Shown: positions 17,421 to 25,439 of the stretch, piece after piece
Layout of the letters: each line of letters opens with the position of its first letter
How positions within the stretch are numbered: the first letter of the stretch is position 1
NCBI RefSeq assembly: GCF_039541915.1
Contig: NZ_BAABHD010000082.1
Coordinates: forward strand, 62,001 to 126,000
Direction: 5' to 3'
Source: Nibrella saemangeumensis
Lineage (GTDB): Bacteria; Bacteroidota; Bacteroidia; Cytophagales; Spirosomataceae
Length of the DNA stretch: 64,000 nt
Notes under the pieces: generated by a model
What the model was told of the DNA's origin: nothing
What the model saw: the letters and a program-made list of their open reading frames with translations, nothing else
Databases searched by the model: none
Program-made: the position numbers and the translations under genes

Positions 17421-17545
17421 CTCACCTCTGCCAACTTTCCGGGCAAAAAACCGTACTTTTGGGGCAGAAACGCCGAAAATCCCTGATTTTCAATAGCGCA
17501 GGGGTTTGCCGGATTGCTTTATTTTTTAGCTACAATCCTCTATAC

Positions 17546-19798
17546 ATGTCCGTGGAAGTAACCGAACACGCGCCCACTGAGCCGATTCCAACCGTCGAAA
17601 CCGCCCGCAAGCTTGGCCTGCTACCCGAAGAATACGAGCGCATCTGCGAAATCCTGGGCCGCAAACCCAATTTCACCGAACTGAGCATCTTTGCGGTGAT
17701 GTGGTCGGAGCACTGCTCCTATAAAAACTCCATTATCTGGCTGAAAACCCTTCCCCGCGACTCCGATCGGATGCTTGCCAAAGCGGGGGAAGAAAACGCC
17801 GGTCTGGTCGATATTGGCGATGGTCTGGCGTGCAGCTTTAAAATTGAATCGCATAACCACCCCTCGGCCATTGAACCCTACCAGGGAGCCGCTACGGGGG
17901 TAGGCGGTATCAACCGCGATATATTTACGATGGGTGCCCGGCCCATTGCCCAGCTGAACTCGCTCCGCTTCGGCAACCTCGAACTGCCCAAGACGCGTCG
18001 CCTGCTGAAAGGCGTTGTCAAAGGCATCGGCGACTACGGCAATGCCTTCGGTATCCCGACTGTCGGCGGAGAGGTGTACTTCGACGACTGCTACAACATC
18101 AACCCGCTGGTCAACGCCTTTTCGGCCGGTATCGTCGAGGTGGGTAATGTCGCCAAAGCCATTTCGTACGGGGTGGGCAATCCGGTGTTTATCGTCGGCT
18201 CGGCCACGGGTAAAGACGGTATCCACGGCGCTACGTTTGCCTCGGAAGACATCAGCGACAAATCCGCCGAAAAGCTCCCGGCGGTGCAGGTGGGCGACCC
18301 CTTCATGGAAAAGCTCCTGCTCGAAGCCACGCTGGAGGTCATTGCCACCGGCTACGTAATCGGTATTCAGGATATGGGCGCGGCTGGTATCATCTGTTCG
18401 ACCTCCGAGATGAGCGCCAAAGGCGAACACGGCATGGACATCGACCTCGACCGCGTACCCACGCGCCAGCCGAACATGGAGCCGTTTGAGATTCTCTTGT
18501 CGGAGTCGCAGGAGCGGATGCTGATCGTGGTCGAGAAAGGCAACGAAGCCGCCGTCAAAGCCATTTTCGATAAATGGGATCTGAACTGCGAGCAGATCGG
18601 CACCGTCACGGATACCGGTCGCCTGCATTTCCACCGTTACGGCCAACGGGTCGCCGACGTACCCGCAGATGACCTGGTGCTGGGCGGGGGCGCTCCGCAG
18701 TACAAGCGAGAGTACCGCGAACCCGCCTACTATCAGGAGCACCAGAAGTTTCAGGTTTCACAGGTTTCGGACGTTAGTGGGGAGGAGGTCAGCAAGGTAG
18801 CGCGTCATCTGCTGACGCACCCGAACATCTGCTCGCGCAAGTGGGTGTATGAGCAGTATGACTCGATGGTCGGTACCGCCAACCGCTCCACCAACGCACC
18901 CTCGGATGCCGCCGTGGTGCAGGTAAAGGGTACGGACAAGTCTATTGTAATTACGGTTGACTGCAACAGCCGCTACGTCAACGCCGACCCCGAACAGGGC
19001 TGCGCCATTGCCGTGGCCGAAGCCGCCCGCAACATTGTCTGCTCGGGTGGGGAGCCGCTGGCCATTACCAACTGCCTGAACTTTGGTAACCCATATGTGC
19101 CGGAAGTCTACTGGCAGTTTGTGGGGGCCATCAAGGGCATGAAGAAATCCTGCGAGAAGTTCAAGACGCCCGTCACCGGCGGTAATGTCAGCTTCTACAA
19201 CCAGAGCTCCGACGAAGGCCCGGTTTTCCCCACGCCGACCATCGGTATGCTGGGGCTGATGGAATCATCAGACAACCGCATGACGCTGGGCTTCCGGCAG
19301 GCGGGTGATGCAATTTACCTGGTGGGCCAGTCGAAAGACGATCTGGCGTCGTCGGAATACCTGTATTCTTACCGCGGCATCAAAGGCTCACCGGCACCGG
19401 CGTTCGATCTGGACGAAGAGTACACACTCCAGACAGCGTTGAAGCAACTGATTATTGACAAGCACATAGCCTCAGCCCACGACGTTTCCGATGGTGGTCT
19501 GTTTATCGCCCTGGCCGAATCGGCTATGACCGGAAACCTCGGCTTTGACATTACGACTGATGAGGCTCTCCGCACCGATGCCTTCCTGTTTGGCGAGAGC
19601 CAGAGCCGGGTAGTGGTCTCGGTATCGGCCGATAAGCAGGCTGGTTTTGAAGCCACCCTGCAGCAGTCGGGTGTCGCCTTCAGCCGCTTAGGTGAGGTAA
19701 CGGAGCGCGATTTTGTCATCGACGGGCAAACTCTGCTCACCGTCAGCGAAGCGAAGGATTTGTACGATAACGCGCTGGGCAACCTGCTGGAAAAATAA
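17546..19798 (+). CDS. purL: phosphoribosylformylglycinamidine synthase subunit PurL
   Basis: A 750-aa small-type PurL, the synthetase subunit that converts FGAR to FGAM with ATP and ammonia in purine synthesis (working with PurQ and PurS, not encoded here). Visible motifs are the N-terminal WSEHCSYKNS, the conserved ESHNHPSAIEPYQGAATGVG (His catalytic, metal/ATP loop) and the repeat-half signature CLNFGNP with GGNVSFYNQS. The upstream frame to 17414 is rejected because the ATG at 17546 (MSVEVTEHAP) gives the family N-terminus. Length is normal for small PurL. Confidence 0.96.
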   Translation: MSVEVTEHAPTEPIPTVETARKLGLLPEEYERICEILGRKPNFTELSIFAVMWSEHCSYKNSIIWLKTLPRDSDRMLAKAGEENAGLVDIGDGLACSFKIESHNHPSAIEPYQGAATGVGGINRDIFTMGARPIAQLNSLRFGNLELPKTRRLLKGVVKGIGDYGNAFGIPTVGGEVYFDDCYNINPLVNAFSAGIVEVGNVAKAISYGVGNPVFIVGSATGKDGIHGATFASEDISDKSAEKLPAVQVGDPFMEKLLLEATLEVIATGYVIGIQDMGAAGIICSTSEMSAKGEHGMDIDLDRVPTRQPNMEPFEILLSESQERMLIVVEKGNEAAVKAIFDKWDLNCEQIGTVTDTGRLHFHRYGQRVADVPADDLVLGGGAPQYKREYREPAYYQEHQKFQVSQVSDVSGEEVSKVARHLLTHPNICSRKWVYEQYDSMVGTANRSTNAPSDAAVVQVKGTDKSIVITVDCNSRYVNADPEQGCAIAVAEAARNIVCSGGEPLAITNCLNFGNPYVPEVYWQFVGAIKGMKKSCEKFKTPVTGGNVSFYNQSSDEGPVFPTPTIGMLGLMESSDNRMTLGFRQAGDAIYLVGQSKDDLASSEYLYSYRGIKGSPAPAFDLDEEYTLQTALKQLIIDKHIASAHDVSDGGLFIALAESAMTGNLGFDITTDEALRTDAFLFGESQSRVVVSVSADKQAGFEATLQQSGVAFSRLGEVTERDFVIDGQTLLTVSEAKDLYDNALGNLLEK

Positions 19799-19802
19799 CA
19801 GC

Positions 19803-19883
19803 GATTTGGGATTTATGATTTCGGATTGGGGATTTGCTGACGCCGGAGGTAAATCCCCAATCCGAAATCATAAATCCCAAATC
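19803..19883. terminator. perfect 33-bp inverted repeat between convergent genes
   Basis: Arms 19803-19835 and 19851-19883 are perfectly complementary (33 of 33), with a 15-nt loop. The arm is made of near-repeating words (GATTTGGGATTTATGATTTC). It starts 4 nt after the purL stop and reaches the stop of the convergent lipoprotein gene, so it can terminate both. It is much longer than a usual intrinsic terminator and resembles other word-like hairpins at 28310 and 48142. Confidence 0.75.
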
Positions 19884-20409
19884 ATTTACCCCAAGCCGGC
19901 ACGGGCGTATTTTCGTTGAAGAGTTCATCGAGGTAATACGTCCGGCGGCCTGTGAGGTTGCAGGGTGTATTGCCGATGGGGTAGATGCACGGCGAGTAGA
20001 CACCTAAATCCTCGCCGTTCATCAGGCTGGCGAAATCGCCATTGGGCAGGAGAGTTTTTTTATGCCCTCGTCCCAGCACGCTATGAGCAAGGTGGTGAAA
20101 CACCAGACCTTCCTGGGTTTCTTTATAGGCCCTGGTCCAGCAGGGCCACTCCCTGACCAGCGTGATCCGGGGTGTTTTGTTCGATTCTACCTGGGAAACG
20201 CCACAAATATCCTGTCCCGAGGTTTCGCCGAACTCCACAATCAGGTCGTCAATCTTGAGCGTCTTGCCCCGCTTAGCGGCTTCGTCCCGGAACGCCTGCA
20301 CAAACGGTTCAATCTCGGCCGGAACCTCGTATACGGGTGTATGAGGTGGGTCGTCGGGCCGGCAGTCGAGTAGGAGCAGCCCTAACAGACAGAGTGATGT
20401 CAGACGCAT
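19882..20409 (-). CDS. lipoprotein with degenerate zinc-metallopeptidase-like motif
   Basis: A 175-aa protein with a lipoprotein signal peptide (MRLTSLCLLGLLLLDC, lipobox LLLDC). The body contains FHHLAHSVLGRGH, the position where related Bacteroidota lipoproteins carry HELGH plus a distal His. Here the catalytic Glu of HExxH is His (HHLAH) while the outer histidines and spacing remain. It may bind metal without peptidase activity, or the family resemblance may be misread. A conserved-looking C-terminus (MNGEDLGVYSPCIYP) follows. Its 3' end abuts the perfect hairpin shared with purL. Confidence 0.65.
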   Translation of the reverse strand: MRLTSLCLLGLLLLDCRPDDPPHTPVYEVPAEIEPFVQAFRDEAAKRGKTLKIDDLIVEFGETSGQDICGVSQVESNKTPRITLVREWPCWTRAYKETQEGLVFHHLAHSVLGRGHKKTLLPNGDFASLMNGEDLGVYSPCIYPIGNTPCNLTGRRTYYLDELFNENTPVPAWGK

Positions 20410-20487
20410 GGTGTAAGAAGGATTAGGAAACGAAAGCTACAATACGAACGAGATTAATCAAAGGGCTGCGGGTTCACAAGTCAGGTT

Positions 20488-21252
20488 ATGCGCTACTTCA
20501 TCCAACTATCCTATAAAGGCACGGAATTTAAAGGCTGGCAAAATCAGCCCAACGGCATCAGCATTCAGGAGTCGCTCGAGAAAGCCCTAAGTTCGATTTT
20601 ACGGAGACCCACTACAATCGTCGGCAGCGGCCGGACCGATTCGGGCGTGCATGCCGAACAGCAGTTTGCCCATTTTGAGGTGGAGGAGCCGCTGACCGTC
20701 ACCGCCCAGCTCGTGTATGCCCTCAATTGTATCCTGCCCGCCGGCATTGCCGTGCAGGCTATGTTCCCGGTTGAGGCCGATATGCACGCCCGCTATTCGG
20801 CCGAGTACCGGTATTACCAGTACCGCATCAGCCGCCACAAAAATCCCTTTTTGCAGAAGCAGATTTACGTATTCCGGCCGGAGCTGGAGGTGTCCCTGAT
20901 GAACGAAGCCGCGGGGCTGCTGCTGCAATACACCGATTTTCAGAGTTTCAGCAAGGTGCGTACCAGCGTCAACCATTTCCACTGCACCATTACCCGCGCT
21001 GAATGGCTCCGGGAAGGCGACCAACTGATATTTCACGTCAAGGCTAACCGGTTTCTGTACGGTATGGTGCGGACGCTGGTCGGAACGTTGCTGGAAGTAG
21101 GGCAGGGGCGGATGACAGTTGCCGACTTTGAGCAGATTATTCTGGCCAGAGACCGGACGGTGGCTGGGCGCTCGGTGCCGCCCGATGGGTTATTTCTGGT
21201 GGAAGTGGGCTACCCATCCGAAGTCCTGCAGAATCGGTTTATCTTTGATTAA
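20488..21252 (+). CDS. truA: tRNA pseudouridine(38-40) synthase TruA
   Basis: A 254-aa TruA. The start MRYFIQLSYKGTEFKGWQ and the catalytic motif GSGRTDSGVHA (nucleophile D51) are diagnostic; RFLYGMVRTLVG near residue 190 is the second conserved block. The enzyme isomerises U38-U40 in the anticodon stem-loop of many tRNAs. It is divergent from the lipoprotein gene, and a MocA-like gene follows after 29 nt. Confidence 0.95.
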   Translation: MRYFIQLSYKGTEFKGWQNQPNGISIQESLEKALSSILRRPTTIVGSGRTDSGVHAEQQFAHFEVEEPLTVTAQLVYALNCILPAGIAVQAMFPVEADMHARYSAEYRYYQYRISRHKNPFLQKQIYVFRPELEVSLMNEAAGLLLQYTDFQSFSKVRTSVNHFHCTITRAEWLREGDQLIFHVKANRFLYGMVRTLVGTLLEVGQGRMTVADFEQIILARDRTVAGRSVPPDGLFLVEVGYPSEVLQNRFIFD

Positions 21253-21281
21253 AGCTGGTCCCCTAATCAACTAATTAACCA

Positions 21282-21881
21282 ATGAACCACTCAACCCCAC
21301 AAATAGGCATCGTCATTTTAGCCGCCGGGGCATCTACCCGCATGGGGTCGCCCAAGCAACTCATCGAGTGGCAGGGGCAGACGCTCGTCCGGCGCATCAC
21401 CGAAGTTGCCCTGGCGACTGAGTACCGGCCCATTGTGGTCGTGCTAGGTGCCAACAAGACCTCTATCACCGCCGAACTGGAAGGACTGCCGGTTACTCTG
21501 ATTGAGAACCCTCATTGGGAGCAGGGGTTGTCATCGTCCGTCAAGATGGGGCTGGCCGGCGTGTATATGACTAAAAAAGAGTTTGATGCGGTGCTGTTCC
21601 TGCTGGTCGACCAGCCCAAAGTGGATCAGGCGCTGGTGGAGCATATCATTGCCACCTACCAGGAAAACGACAAAGGAATCATCGCTTGCCGATACGGCGG
21701 AAAGCCGGGCGTGCCCGCTCTGTTCGACCGCAAGTACGTGGAAGAACTGCTCAGCCTCGACGGCGATAATGGAGCCAAGTGGGTCATGATGCAGCACCGC
21801 GACGACTGCCTCGAAATACCCTTTGAAGACGGCGCCATCGACCTCGACACCCGCCAGGATGTCGATAAATTTCTGTCGTAA
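21282..21881 (+). CDS. MocA-like nucleotidyltransferase (molybdenum cofactor cytidylyltransferase family)
   Basis: A 199-aa NTP_transf_3 protein. The nucleotide-binding motif LAAGASTRMGSPKQL lies near residues 11-25 and the LVDQPKVD segment supplies the metal-binding Asp. Relatives attach CMP or GMP to molybdopterin or otherwise activate sugars and cofactors. No molybdenum genes are nearby, so function is a family-level call. The 5' leader contains the word-like sequence CTAATCAACTAATTAACC, also found in other gaps of this window. Confidence 0.8.
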   Translation: MNHSTPQIGIVILAAGASTRMGSPKQLIEWQGQTLVRRITEVALATEYRPIVVVLGANKTSITAELEGLPVTLIENPHWEQGLSSSVKMGLAGVYMTKKEFDAVLFLLVDQPKVDQALVEHIIATYQENDKGIIACRYGGKPGVPALFDRKYVEELLSLDGDNGAKWVMMQHRDDCLEIPFEDGAIDLDTRQDVDKFLS

Positions 21882-21892
21882 ACGTCCTGTTA

Positions 21893-22687
21893 TTACACCG
21901 CCACCGGTGCTTTGATGGCCGGCCAGGGGTTGTAATTTTCCAGCGTGAAGTCTTCGTACACGAAATCAAATACGGATTTTACATCCGGGTTGAGCCGCAT
22001 AGCCGGCAGGGGGCGGGGCTCGCGGGAAAGCTGTAGTTCGACCTGCTCCAGGTGATTCAGGTACAGGTGCGTATCGCCCCCGGTCCAGATAAATTCGTGG
22101 GCTTCATAGCCGCATTCCTGCGCCACCATCATCGTCAGCAAGGCATACGACGCAATATTGAACGGTACCCCCAAGAACACATCGGCGCTCCGCTGGTACA
22201 ACTGGCACGACAGCTTACCGTCGGCTACGTAGAACTGAAAGAGTGCATGACAGGGGGGGAGCGCCATATTCGGCACATCGGCGGGGTTCCAGGCCGAAAC
22301 CATCATCCGGCGTGAATCCGGCCGGTTCTTCAATTGATTCAGCACATCCTGCAACTGGTCGATGGTGCGGCCGTCGGGAGCCTGCCAGCTTCGCCACTGT
22401 CGGCCGTATACGGGTCCGAGGTCACCGTTGGCGTCGGCCCACTCATCCCAGATACTCACGCCATTGTCCTTCAGGTATTTAATATTGGTATCTCCTTTGA
22501 TAAACCACAGCAGCTCGTGAATAATCGACTTGGTATGGACCTTTTTGGTGGTTACCAGCGGAAAACCGTCCTGTAGGTTAAAGCGCATCTGGTAGCCGAA
22601 CACGCTGATGGTGCCGGTGCCGGTGCGGTCGGTTTTGCGGGTGCCGGTATTCAGGATATGGCGGAGCAGGTCGTGGTATTGCTGCAT
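21893..22687 (-). CDS. thyA: thymidylate synthase
   Basis: A 264-aa ThyA, making dTMP from dUMP with methylenetetrahydrofolate. The catalytic Cys is C146 in ALPPCHALFQF, the same number as in the E. coli enzyme. Other conserved blocks are KTDRTGTGT, VYGRQWRSW, QRSADVFLGVPFNIASYALL and HLYLNHLEQV. A longer frame to 22762 is rejected because MQQYHDLLRHILNTG is the normal start. It is convergent with the MocA-like gene (11-nt gap). Confidence 0.97.
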   Translation of the reverse strand: MQQYHDLLRHILNTGTRKTDRTGTGTISVFGYQMRFNLQDGFPLVTTKKVHTKSIIHELLWFIKGDTNIKYLKDNGVSIWDEWADANGDLGPVYGRQWRSWQAPDGRTIDQLQDVLNQLKNRPDSRRMMVSAWNPADVPNMALPPCHALFQFYVADGKLSCQLYQRSADVFLGVPFNIASYALLTMMVAQECGYEAHEFIWTGGDTHLYLNHLEQVELQLSREPRPLPAMRLNPDVKSVFDFVYEDFTLENYNPWPAIKAPVAV

Positions 22688-22755
22688 GAATCGAAAGTCA
22701 GTAGTCGTTGGTCGATAGGGTGGCCTTCGCAAAAGGCATGGGTAAAAATAAGAAA

Positions 22756-22782
22756 AGCCCATCTGGCTTTTGCCGATGGGCT
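22756..22782 (-). terminator. intrinsic terminator of the OsmC gene
   Basis: Arms AGCCCATC (22756-22763) and GATGGGCT (22775-22782). On the minus strand the stem is followed by TTTTCTTATTTTT. It lies between the osmC-family stop and the thyA start. Confidence 0.85.
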
Positions 22783-22805
22783 GGATAAAATTTCAAGTTG
22801 CGTGA

Positions 22806-23264
22806 CTACTCAATTGTAAACGAGTAGTCAATATGCGCGGTGGGGCGAAGCTGGGCGGTGGCGGAGCAGTATTTGTCCATCGACAGGTCGATGGCCCGGC
22901 GTACCTTTTCCGGATCGAGGTTGCCCTTCAGAAAATAATGCAGGTGGATCTTACGAAAAGGCGAAGGCGTAGCGTTCTTTTCACGGAGTCCCTCCACCGT
23001 AATCCGAAAATCTTCAATGACCTGCCGCTGTTTTTGCAGCACCAGCACCACATCAATGGCGCTGCAGCCGGCCAGGCCCATCAGCAGCATTTCCATGGGA
23101 CGGGCTCCGGCGTTGTGGCCGCCAATATCGGTAGAGCCGTCAATGTCAAGTTTTACCCCGGCTACTCCGGTGGCTTCAAAGTGGAAGGCATTATCGACGC
23201 GAACCAGTTCCACTTTCATGGTGTTCATTAGCGGAGCCGACTCAACTGTTTGGGAATCAAGCAT
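22806..23264 (-). CDS. OsmC family protein
   Basis: A 152-aa OsmC/Ohr-fold protein. The two family cysteines are visible in GLAGCSAIDVVLVLQ and DKYCSATAQL, consistent with thiol-dependent peroxide reduction, although many OsmC-like proteins have unknown substrates. The start at the ATG 23262-23264 gives an N-terminal extension of 15 residues before the conserved MKVELVRVD; the inner ATG at 23219 is an alternative. It is divergent from the small membrane protein gene at 23324. Confidence 0.88.
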   Translation of the reverse strand: MLDSQTVESAPLMNTMKVELVRVDNAFHFEATGVAGVKLDIDGSTDIGGHNAGARPMEMLLMGLAGCSAIDVVLVLQKQRQVIEDFRITVEGLREKNATPSPFRKIHLHYFLKGNLDPEKVRRAIDLSMDKYCSATAQLRPTAHIDYSFTIE

Positions 23265-23323
23265 AGTCTGTGTTGTAATTGTAGTTAAATAAAGTTACTT
23301 TCACCGTTTCTAACCGGATCTGT

Positions 23324-23677
23324 ATGTCTGAAAAGTTTTCTGACAGCCTGTTCGATATCAAAAATGACCGACGGCTGAGCGTTTATCTGTACCGGACCGG
23401 GTTCGGTTTCTGGCTGTTATACATTGTATCCGGTGCCCGGTTTATGCATTCCTTCACGGCCTACCGTACCGATTTTGGTGTCTTCTCCTTTTTCCTGATG
23501 GTTATGGGAATGTCGGCATCTATGGTGTACGACTACTATCACCACCCGGCCGAGTTTGAACAGAAAAAGAAGTGGTTAATTGTCAGCTATATGGTGCTGG
23601 CCGGGCTGATCTACTTCTTCATCGTCCGTACCCAACCGTTTTCTGTTGAACAACTTTTCGGGGCGAATCCGTTCTGA
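23324..23677 (+). CDS. small hypothetical membrane protein
   Basis: A 117-aa protein with three hydrophobic segments (about residues 28-42, 52-70 and 85-101) and a charged N-terminus (MSEKFSDSLFDIKNDRRLS). No domain recognised. It is isolated between divergent osmC and convergent siroheme synthase genes. A sequence resembling the local promoter type (TTG, 20 nt, TACTTTCA) lies about 30 nt upstream. Confidence 0.65.
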   Translation: MSEKFSDSLFDIKNDRRLSVYLYRTGFGFWLLYIVSGARFMHSFTAYRTDFGVFSFFLMVMGMSASMVYDYYHHPAEFEQKKKWLIVSYMVLAGLIYFFIVRTQPFSVEQLFGANPF

Positions 23678-23688
23678 CGAAGCTGGAT

Positions 23689-24255
23689 TTACTTCAGCAC
23701 CTTTGTAATCTCATTCAGCCGCTCCAGTTTCTCCTGAAAATCGCCTTTGAGCTTGTTGCGGATGGCAGTCAGGTTATCCAGTGTCTCCTGCAGGCTATCG
23801 GGCAGAATCTCCTCCAGCACTTCGCGGAAGCGCTTGGCAAAGGTCGGCGACTTACCGTTGGTCGAGATGGCTACTTTCAGGTCGCCTTTCTTAACGACCG
23901 AGCTTAAATAGAAGTCGCACAGGTCCGGGGTGTCGGCAACGTTTACCAGTATCCGTCGGGTCTTACAGTCCGCCTGCACCTGCCGGTTCACGGCTTTGTC
24001 GTTGGTACCCACAATCACCAGATCTTTTCCGGTCAGGTACTCGGCTTTGTATCGATCCGTAATCAGGGTAACGCCGGGATGTTGTTCCGCCAGTTCGGTT
24101 ATTTCGATACGAATGTCGGGCGCTACCAGTGTTACGCTGGCCGCTGGTGCATTGCTAAGCAGGGCTGTCAGTTTCTCCAGACCGACGTAGCCGCCACCGA
24201 CTACGAGCGTTTGGAGGTTCTCTATCTTGACGAAAATCGGAAAAAGTGTATTCAT
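23689..24255 (-). CDS. precorrin-2 dehydrogenase / siroheme synthase N-terminal domain protein
   Basis: A 188-aa Met8/CysG-N protein. The NAD-binding loop VVGGGYVGLEK lies at residues 18-28 and is followed by the usual NDKAVNRQV and NVADTPDLCDFYLSSVVKKG block. KVAISTNGKSPTFAKRFRE ends the catalytic part. These proteins oxidise precorrin-2 and may insert iron to make siroheme. The C-terminal methyltransferase domain of full CysG is absent, which is normal in Bacteroidota. The gene stands alone. Confidence 0.92.
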   Translation of the reverse strand: MNTLFPIFVKIENLQTLVVGGGYVGLEKLTALLSNAPAASVTLVAPDIRIEITELAEQHPGVTLITDRYKAEYLTGKDLVIVGTNDKAVNRQVQADCKTRRILVNVADTPDLCDFYLSSVVKKGDLKVAISTNGKSPTFAKRFREVLEEILPDSLQETLDNLTAIRNKLKGDFQEKLERLNEITKVLK

Positions 24256-24304
24256 GCCGGGCTAATCTGGATGACAATATTAGGTAAATTGCGAATAAAG
24301 ACGA

Positions 24305-24330
24305 AAGGCTGCCCCAGTAGAGGCAGCCTT
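24305..24330 (-). terminator. hairpin terminator of the N/T-rich outer-membrane protein
   Basis: Arms AAGGCTGCC (24305-24313) and GGCAGCCTT (24322-24330) with an 8-nt loop, between the 24371 stop and the siroheme gene start. The following minus-strand tract is only moderately U-rich. Confidence 0.6.
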
Positions 24331-24370
24331 CGCTGTGTTGATGAAGATTGGTTGTTGTTACGCAGCGCGA

Positions 24371-25375
24371 TTAGAACCGCAGACCTACGTTAAAACCAAA
24401 CATACGACGCTTGAAGTCGGCACCCCGGTCGAAGATACGAGCCAGACCGTGGTTGTAGAAAGCATCCAGCGTAATGGGACCCAGGTTAACACCAGCACCC
24501 AGCAGACCGTTCAGTTGTGTACGGTTTACATCATCAAGTCCCAGATCTACGTTACCTTTGCCACGGCCAATCAGCGCCGACAGCTCGGCACCGGCCTGCA
24601 GCCGCAGACCTGCTACACTACCTACCCGAATACCAATCCAGGCCGGAATCGCCAGGAACTGCTGATCCAGATTAGCGCGTACATCACTGGATGAAACCGT
24701 ACCGGCCCGGAATACCTGAGACGTAGTAGTACGGAATTCAGCACCTAACTGACCAAATACGGTACCACCCGTACGACCGTACACACCAATCTGATAGCCA
24801 TAGCGGGCTTCGTAAGTCAGGTTGTTGGCCTCACCAATGAAGTTCGAGCGGTTTATACCGGCGTAGATACCAAACCGGCCTGGCTTATCCATAACGCCGT
24901 CCTGATAGGTGTCTCGGGTAGCGTACGGATCAGTCGACGACGTCGTTGTTGTAGTCGTCGTGCTGTAGGTACTGTTGTTGGTCGACGGTGTAGTCGAGTT
25001 GTTGATCGTGCCAGTACCTGTGGTGTTGTTATACGTACCCGTGTTGGTATTTGTCGGCGTAGTTGAATATGTACCAGTATTAGTATTGGTGTTGGTATTC
25101 ATATTCGGGTCCGTCGTACCGGTAGTTGTACCCGTGTTGTTATTCATGTTGGTACCAGACTGGTTCGAGTACGTCCCCGTGTTGGCAGGCGTAGTCGGCG
25201 AAGTAGAATACGTACCGGTATTGGTGTTTGAATTCGTACCTGTCTGGTTCTGATAGGTACCGGTTGTCGTGTTCGTATTCGTCGTAGTTGTTGAACTGTT
25301 TGTTGTCTGCGCATTCGCGAAGCCCGTACCCACCAGGCACAAGGCTAACAATGTACTTTGAACTTTCATTTTCAT
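24371..25375 (-). CDS. outer-membrane beta-barrel protein with long Asn/Thr-rich repeat region
   Basis: A 334-aa exported protein: signal peptide (MKMKVQSTLLALCLVGTGFA), then about 130 residues (22-150) composed almost only of T, N, G, Y, S and P with a recurring NTNTGTYSTT-type unit. A PorT/OmpW-like barrel of about 180 residues follows, ending GFNVGLRF with the terminal Phe typical of outer-membrane barrels. The linker is probably surface-exposed or periplasm-spanning. A possible promoter lies in the 64-nt gap behind pgi (TTG, 21 nt, TATTTATT). Its ligand is unknown. Confidence 0.8.
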   Translation of the reverse strand: MKMKVQSTLLALCLVGTGFANAQTTNSSTTTTNTNTTTGTYQNQTGTNSNTNTGTYSTSPTTPANTGTYSNQSGTNMNNNTGTTTGTTDPNMNTNTNTNTGTYSTTPTNTNTGTYNNTTGTGTINNSTTPSTNNSTYSTTTTTTTSSTDPYATRDTYQDGVMDKPGRFGIYAGINRSNFIGEANNLTYEARYGYQIGVYGRTGGTVFGQLGAEFRTTTSQVFRAGTVSSSDVRANLDQQFLAIPAWIGIRVGSVAGLRLQAGAELSALIGRGKGNVDLGLDDVNRTQLNGLLGAGVNLGPITLDAFYNHGLARIFDRGADFKRRMFGFNVGLRF

Positions 25376-25439
25376 AACGTTTTGAGTTGGACAATAAATA
25401 GTGCGTAATCGAGTTACACTGCAATAACTAGGCTTTTTT

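Noticed and set aside
17621..18742. 373-codon frame antisense to purL
   Set aside because: Shadow frame of a GC-rich gene; low-complexity charged translation and purL is unquestionable.
24975..25253. Val/Pro-rich frame opposite the Asn/Thr-rich repeat region
   Set aside because: Mirror image of the repeat DNA of the outer-membrane protein; no independent evidence for a gene.
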